A stretch of DNA of 64,000 nucleotides, taken from the NCBI RefSeq assembly GCF_900099825.1, contig NZ_LT629693.1, forward strand, positions 1,178,001 to 1,242,000. The letters run 5' to 3'. The position numbers and the translations under genes are program-made. The notes under the pieces were generated by a model, which saw nothing but the letters and a program-made list of their open reading frames with translations, made no database searches and was not told where the DNA came from. This DNA comes from Bradyrhizobium ottawaense (lineage in GTDB: Bacteria > Pseudomonadota > Alphaproteobacteria > Rhizobiales > Xanthobacteraceae). Of this stretch, positions 61,338 to 64,000 are shown piece after piece; within the stretch, counting starts at the first letter, position 1, and each line of letters opens with the position of its first letter.

Positions 61338-62234
61338 TCACGCCTTGGCGGCGGCGGGCTCTAACTTGTCCTGCGTCTTGGTGTCGAAATCGGACGCATC
61401 ATGGCGCTCGTGCAACTGGCTGGCGGGATCGCCGAACGGGCGGTTGACCATGCGGCCGCGCTGCACCGCCGGGCGTTTGGCAATCGCGTCGGTCCAGCGC
61501 TGCACGTTCTTGTAGTCGTCGACGGAAAGAAATTCGCCGGCGCCATACAGCAGACCCTTGGCGAGACTGCCGTACCAGGGCCAGGTCGCCATGTCCGCGA
61601 TGGTGTATTCGTTGCCTGCGAGATATTCGTGATCGGCGAAATGGCGGTCGAGCACGTCGAGCTGACGCTTCACCTCCATGGCGTAGCGGTCGATCGCGTA
61701 TTCGATCTTGGTCGGCGCGTAGGCATAGAAATGACCAAAGCCGCCGCCGAGAAACGGCGCGCTGCCCATCTGCCAGAACAGCCACGACAGGCATTCGGCA
61801 CGGGCCTGGCCGCTGGTCGGCAGGAACGCGCCGAATTTTTCGGCAAGATGCACCAGGATGGCGCCGGACTCGAACAGCCGGATCGGCGTCGGTCCGCTGC
61901 GGTCCATCAGCGCCGGGATCTTCGAGTTCGGATTGACCGACACGAACCCGCTGCCGAACTGGTTGCCGTCGATCCGGATCAGCCAGGCATCGTATTCGGC
62001 GCCGCTAAAGCCCGCCGCCAGCAGCTCCTCGAACATCACGGTGACCTTGACGCCGTTCGGCGTCGCCAGCGAATAGAGCTGGAACGGATGCTTGCCGACC
62101 GGCAGCTCCTTGTCATGCGTGGGACCTGCGATCGGGCGGTTGATGCTGGCGAAGCGGCCGCCGCTCCCCTTGTTCCAGGTCCAGACTTTGGGCGGAGTAT
62201 ACTCGGACGGGTCGGTGACGGGGGCGTCGGTCAT
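61338..62234 (-). CDS. yghU: Glutathione-dependent disulfide-bond oxidoreductase (YghU-like GST)
   Basis: This 298-residue protein has an N-terminal extension (YTPPKVWTWNKGSGGRFASI), the thioredoxin-fold GST domain with TPNGVKVTVMFEELLAAG and NPNSKIPALMDRSG, glutathione-binding FESGAILVHLAEKFGAFLP, and the helical GST C-terminal domain ending GNEYTIADMATWPWYGSLAK. This is the YghU type, which reduces disulfide bonds with two glutathiones. It is divergent from the second transporter operon. Confidence 0.93.
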   Translation of the reverse strand: MTDAPVTDPSEYTPPKVWTWNKGSGGRFASINRPIAGPTHDKELPVGKHPFQLYSLATPNGVKVTVMFEELLAAGFSGAEYDAWLIRIDGNQFGSGFVSVNPNSKIPALMDRSGPTPIRLFESGAILVHLAEKFGAFLPTSGQARAECLSWLFWQMGSAPFLGGGFGHFYAYAPTKIEYAIDRYAMEVKRQLDVLDRHFADHEYLAGNEYTIADMATWPWYGSLAKGLLYGAGEFLSVDDYKNVQRWTDAIAKRPAVQRGRMVNRPFGDPASQLHERHDASDFDTKTQDKLEPAAAKA

Positions 62235-62444
62235 TGTTTTTGGCTCCAGGCTCTTTCGGCCGTGTCTGGGAATAGACGATCCTGCCGCAAGGCGGAATTA
62301 TGTTGCGTGTGCGGGGCGCACAAGAGGGAGGCACCGTCGCCGGACAAATCGTTGTGGCGGCCGGCGCAGTCTCCATGTTACGGTTTCGTCCAAGCACCGC
62401 AACAAAAACAATAAAGCGGGCAAACATCAGGGGAGAGATGCACC

Positions 62445-63692
62445 ATGCTGCGAGGCAAGTGGTTAGCCGTGTTCTCTGGAATCGTGATGGCGATCGCAAG
62501 CTGCGGTCATGCCAGCGCCCAAGCCACCATCAAGGTCGCCTACACCGACCCGCTTTCAGGACCTTTCGCCCAGGTCGGCGACGCCAACCTGAAGCAGATG
62601 CAATACATCATCGACTACATCAATTCGAAGGGCGGCGCGCTCGGCAAGAAGTTCGAGCTGGTGCCGTTCGACAACAAGTCGCAGCCTTCGGACGCGCTGA
62701 TCGCGCTGAAGAGCGCCACCGACCAGAACATGCCCTTCATCATGCAGTGCAGCGGCTCCAACATCGCCGCCGCCCTGATCGATGCGACCAACAAGCACAA
62801 CGAGCGCAACCCCGATAACCGCATCATCTACCTGAACTGCGGTGCGGTGGCGCCGGAGCTCACCAACGAGCAGTGCAGCTTCTGGCATTTCCGCTTCGAC
62901 CTGCACGCCGGCATGAAGGCCGAGGTGATGGTCCGCGCGTTGCCGAAGGACACCACCAAGGTCTACCTGATCAACCAGGATTACCTGTTCGGACAATCGG
63001 TGCAGCGCGAGGTGAAGAACTACCTCACCAAGCTCAGACCCGACGTCCAGGTCGTCGGTGACGAACTGATCCCGCTCGGCAAGATCAAGGACTTCTCGCC
63101 CTACATCACCAAGATCAAGGCCTCGGGCGCGCAGGCGCTGCTGACCGGCAACTGGGGCCCGGACATGAACCTCCTGATCAAGGCCGGCGTCGATGCCGGC
63201 GCCGACCTGCACTACTACACCTTCTATGCGCATCTTGCCGGCGGCCCGACCGCGATCGGCGCCGGCGGTGACAACCGCGTGCTGGCGGTGATGTCGTTCG
63301 GCGAAAACGTGGCGCCCGCCATCGGCAACAAGGAAGCCGAAGCCTTTGCCGAAGGTTTTCGCGAAAAGCACAAGTTCGACTTCTCCGCCGCCGGCTTCCG
63401 CACCATCTTCGAATACCTGCAGGCGGCCGTGAACAAGGCGGGCTCGGTCGATGCGACCAAGATCGCAACCGCGATGGAAGACCTGTCGCTCAAGGACTTC
63501 CTCGGCTTCGATACCAAGATGCGCAAGGATGATCACCAGATCATCAGCGAGTACTTCGTCGGTACCTTCAAGAAGGGCGTGAAATACGACGCCGAAGGCA
63601 CCGGCCTCGGCTGGGAGAACACGGCGACCATCCTCGCCAAGGATATCGACCAGCCCAACACCTGCAAGATGAAGCGCCCGAGCGGAGCCTGA
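62445..63692 (+). CDS. Branched-chain-type ABC transporter substrate-binding protein
   Basis: This 415-residue periplasmic protein starts with a signal peptide (LAVFSGIVMAIASCGHASA) and has the Peripla_BP_6 pattern: IKVAYTDPLSGPFAQVGDAN, GGALGKKFELVPFDNKSQPS and VYLINQDYLFGQSVQREVKN. GGGGAG precedes the ATG. It begins an operon whose permease starts 67 bp later. The ligand is unknown; it differs clearly from the binding protein near 20 kb. Confidence 0.92.
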   Translation: MLRGKWLAVFSGIVMAIASCGHASAQATIKVAYTDPLSGPFAQVGDANLKQMQYIIDYINSKGGALGKKFELVPFDNKSQPSDALIALKSATDQNMPFIMQCSGSNIAAALIDATNKHNERNPDNRIIYLNCGAVAPELTNEQCSFWHFRFDLHAGMKAEVMVRALPKDTTKVYLINQDYLFGQSVQREVKNYLTKLRPDVQVVGDELIPLGKIKDFSPYITKIKASGAQALLTGNWGPDMNLLIKAGVDAGADLHYYTFYAHLAGGPTAIGAGGDNRVLAVMSFGENVAPAIGNKEAEAFAEGFREKHKFDFSAAGFRTIFEYLQAAVNKAGSVDATKIATAMEDLSLKDFLGFDTKMRKDDHQIISEYFVGTFKKGVKYDAEGTGLGWENTATILAKDIDQPNTCKMKRPSGA

Positions 63693-63705
63693 CCGACATA
63701 CCAGC

Positions 63706-63732
63706 CGCCCGCTTCCATGATGGAAGCGGGCG
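63706..63732 (+). terminator. Strong stem-loop between binding-protein and permease genes
   Basis: Perfect 12-base arms at 63706-63717 and 63721-63732 (CGCCCGCTTCCA / TGGAAGCGGGCG) close a 3-base loop. Without a following T-run it is more likely an mRNA-stabilising or attenuating hairpin than a full terminator, like the one near 19.65 kb in the first transporter operon. Confidence 0.75.
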
Positions 63733-63759
63733 TCGCGCTTTGCGGGTGGGCCCTGTGTG

Positions 63760-64000
63760 ATGGAAGTCTTTGTCGTCTCGCTTTTGAATGGCCTCGTTTA
63801 CGGCATGCTGTTGTTCATGCTCGCGAGCGGGCTGACGCTCATCCTCAGCATGATGGGCGTGCTCAACTTCGCGCATGCCAGCGCCTACATGCTCGGCGCG
63901 TATTTCGCCTACACGATCAGCGTCTATATCGGCTTCTGGCCGGCGCTGGTCATCGCCCCCCTGCTCTGCGGACTGATCGGCGCCGGCATCGAAATGTTCG
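63760..64000 (+). CDS. livH: Branched-chain-type ABC transporter permease LivH, N-terminal part (runs off window)
   Basis: The first 80 codons read MEVFVVSLLNGLVYGMLLFM and LASGLTLILSMMGVLNFAHA, the LivH pattern with its NFAHAS block after the first helices. The frame is open to the window edge. It follows the binding-protein gene after a stem-loop, as in many Liv operons. Confidence 0.93.
   Translation, partial: MEVFVVSLLNGLVYGMLLFMLASGLTLILSMMGVLNFAHASAYMLGAYFAYTISVYIGFWPALVIAPLLCGLIGAGIEMF

Overview
The window is a high-GC chromosomal segment from an alphaproteobacterium of the Bradyrhizobium/Rhodopseudomonas group (Nitrobacteraceae). The evidence is the gene content (a hopanoid-methylase-like radical SAM protein, Liv-type transporters, many acyl-CoA enzymes) and the many long imperfect palindromes in the gaps between genes, in several families typical of Bradyrhizobium. 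No rRNA, tRNA, CRISPR array or prophage was seen. The only intact mobile element is one IS110-family insertion; a short IS5-family transposase remnant lies beside the chemotaxis gene.

Layout. 0-3.4 kb (minus strand): ethanolamine ammonia-lyase genes eutB and eutC, split by a B12-binding radical SAM gene resembling the hopanoid C-2 methylase HpnP. 3.7-5.5 kb: chemotaxis receptor, followed by a degenerate patch with a small membrane/PH-like protein. 6.5-13.4 kb (minus): transglutaminase with DUF2126, a circularly permuted ATP-grasp fused to Alpha-E, and a second transglutaminase, a predicted but poorly understood peptide-modification set. 13.6-20.8 kb (minus): a branched-chain-type ABC transporter (binding protein, LivH, a LivM-LivG fusion, LivF) ending in an HpcH/HpaI-type aldolase and an altronate/galactarate-type dehydratase. 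21.1-28.2 kb: a homoprotocatechuate meta-cleavage cluster, hpaR divergent from hpaH-hpaF-hpaE-hpaD-hpaG plus a ThDP enzyme, with a 12-bp palindrome between hpaR and hpaH.

28.3-29.7 kb: alkB and a frameshifted 2OG-Fe(II) oxygenase. 29.9-36.4 kb: an AtuA/AtuA-related/amidase/DUF2848 operon divergent from a DUF35/thiolase/SDR operon. 36.5-40.6 kb: a Tat-exported SMP-30-type lactonase and PEP carboxylase. 40.7-60 kb: a loose acyl-CoA catabolic region with two acyl-CoA synthetases, three crotonases, two acyl-CoA dehydrogenases, several SDRs, an aminoglycoside-phosphotransferase-like kinase with a DUF6285 partner, an MFS exporter, the IS110 element, a nitronate-monooxygenase-like enzyme, a flavin reductase and hydrolases. 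The kinase, its DUF6285 partner and the ACAD10/11-type dehydrogenase together resemble the parts used for 4-hydroxyacyl-CoA (levulinate-type) catabolism. 61.3-64 kb: a YghU-type glutathione transferase and the start of a second Liv-type transporter operon that runs off the window.

Taken together this is a catabolic and transport region for aromatic acids, sugar acids and unusual acyl-CoA substrates. The least understood modules are the eutB-hpnP-eutC arrangement, the ATP-grasp/transglutaminase cluster, the AtuA operon and the Lva-like kinase region. All functions are read from sequence alone; no database search was run.
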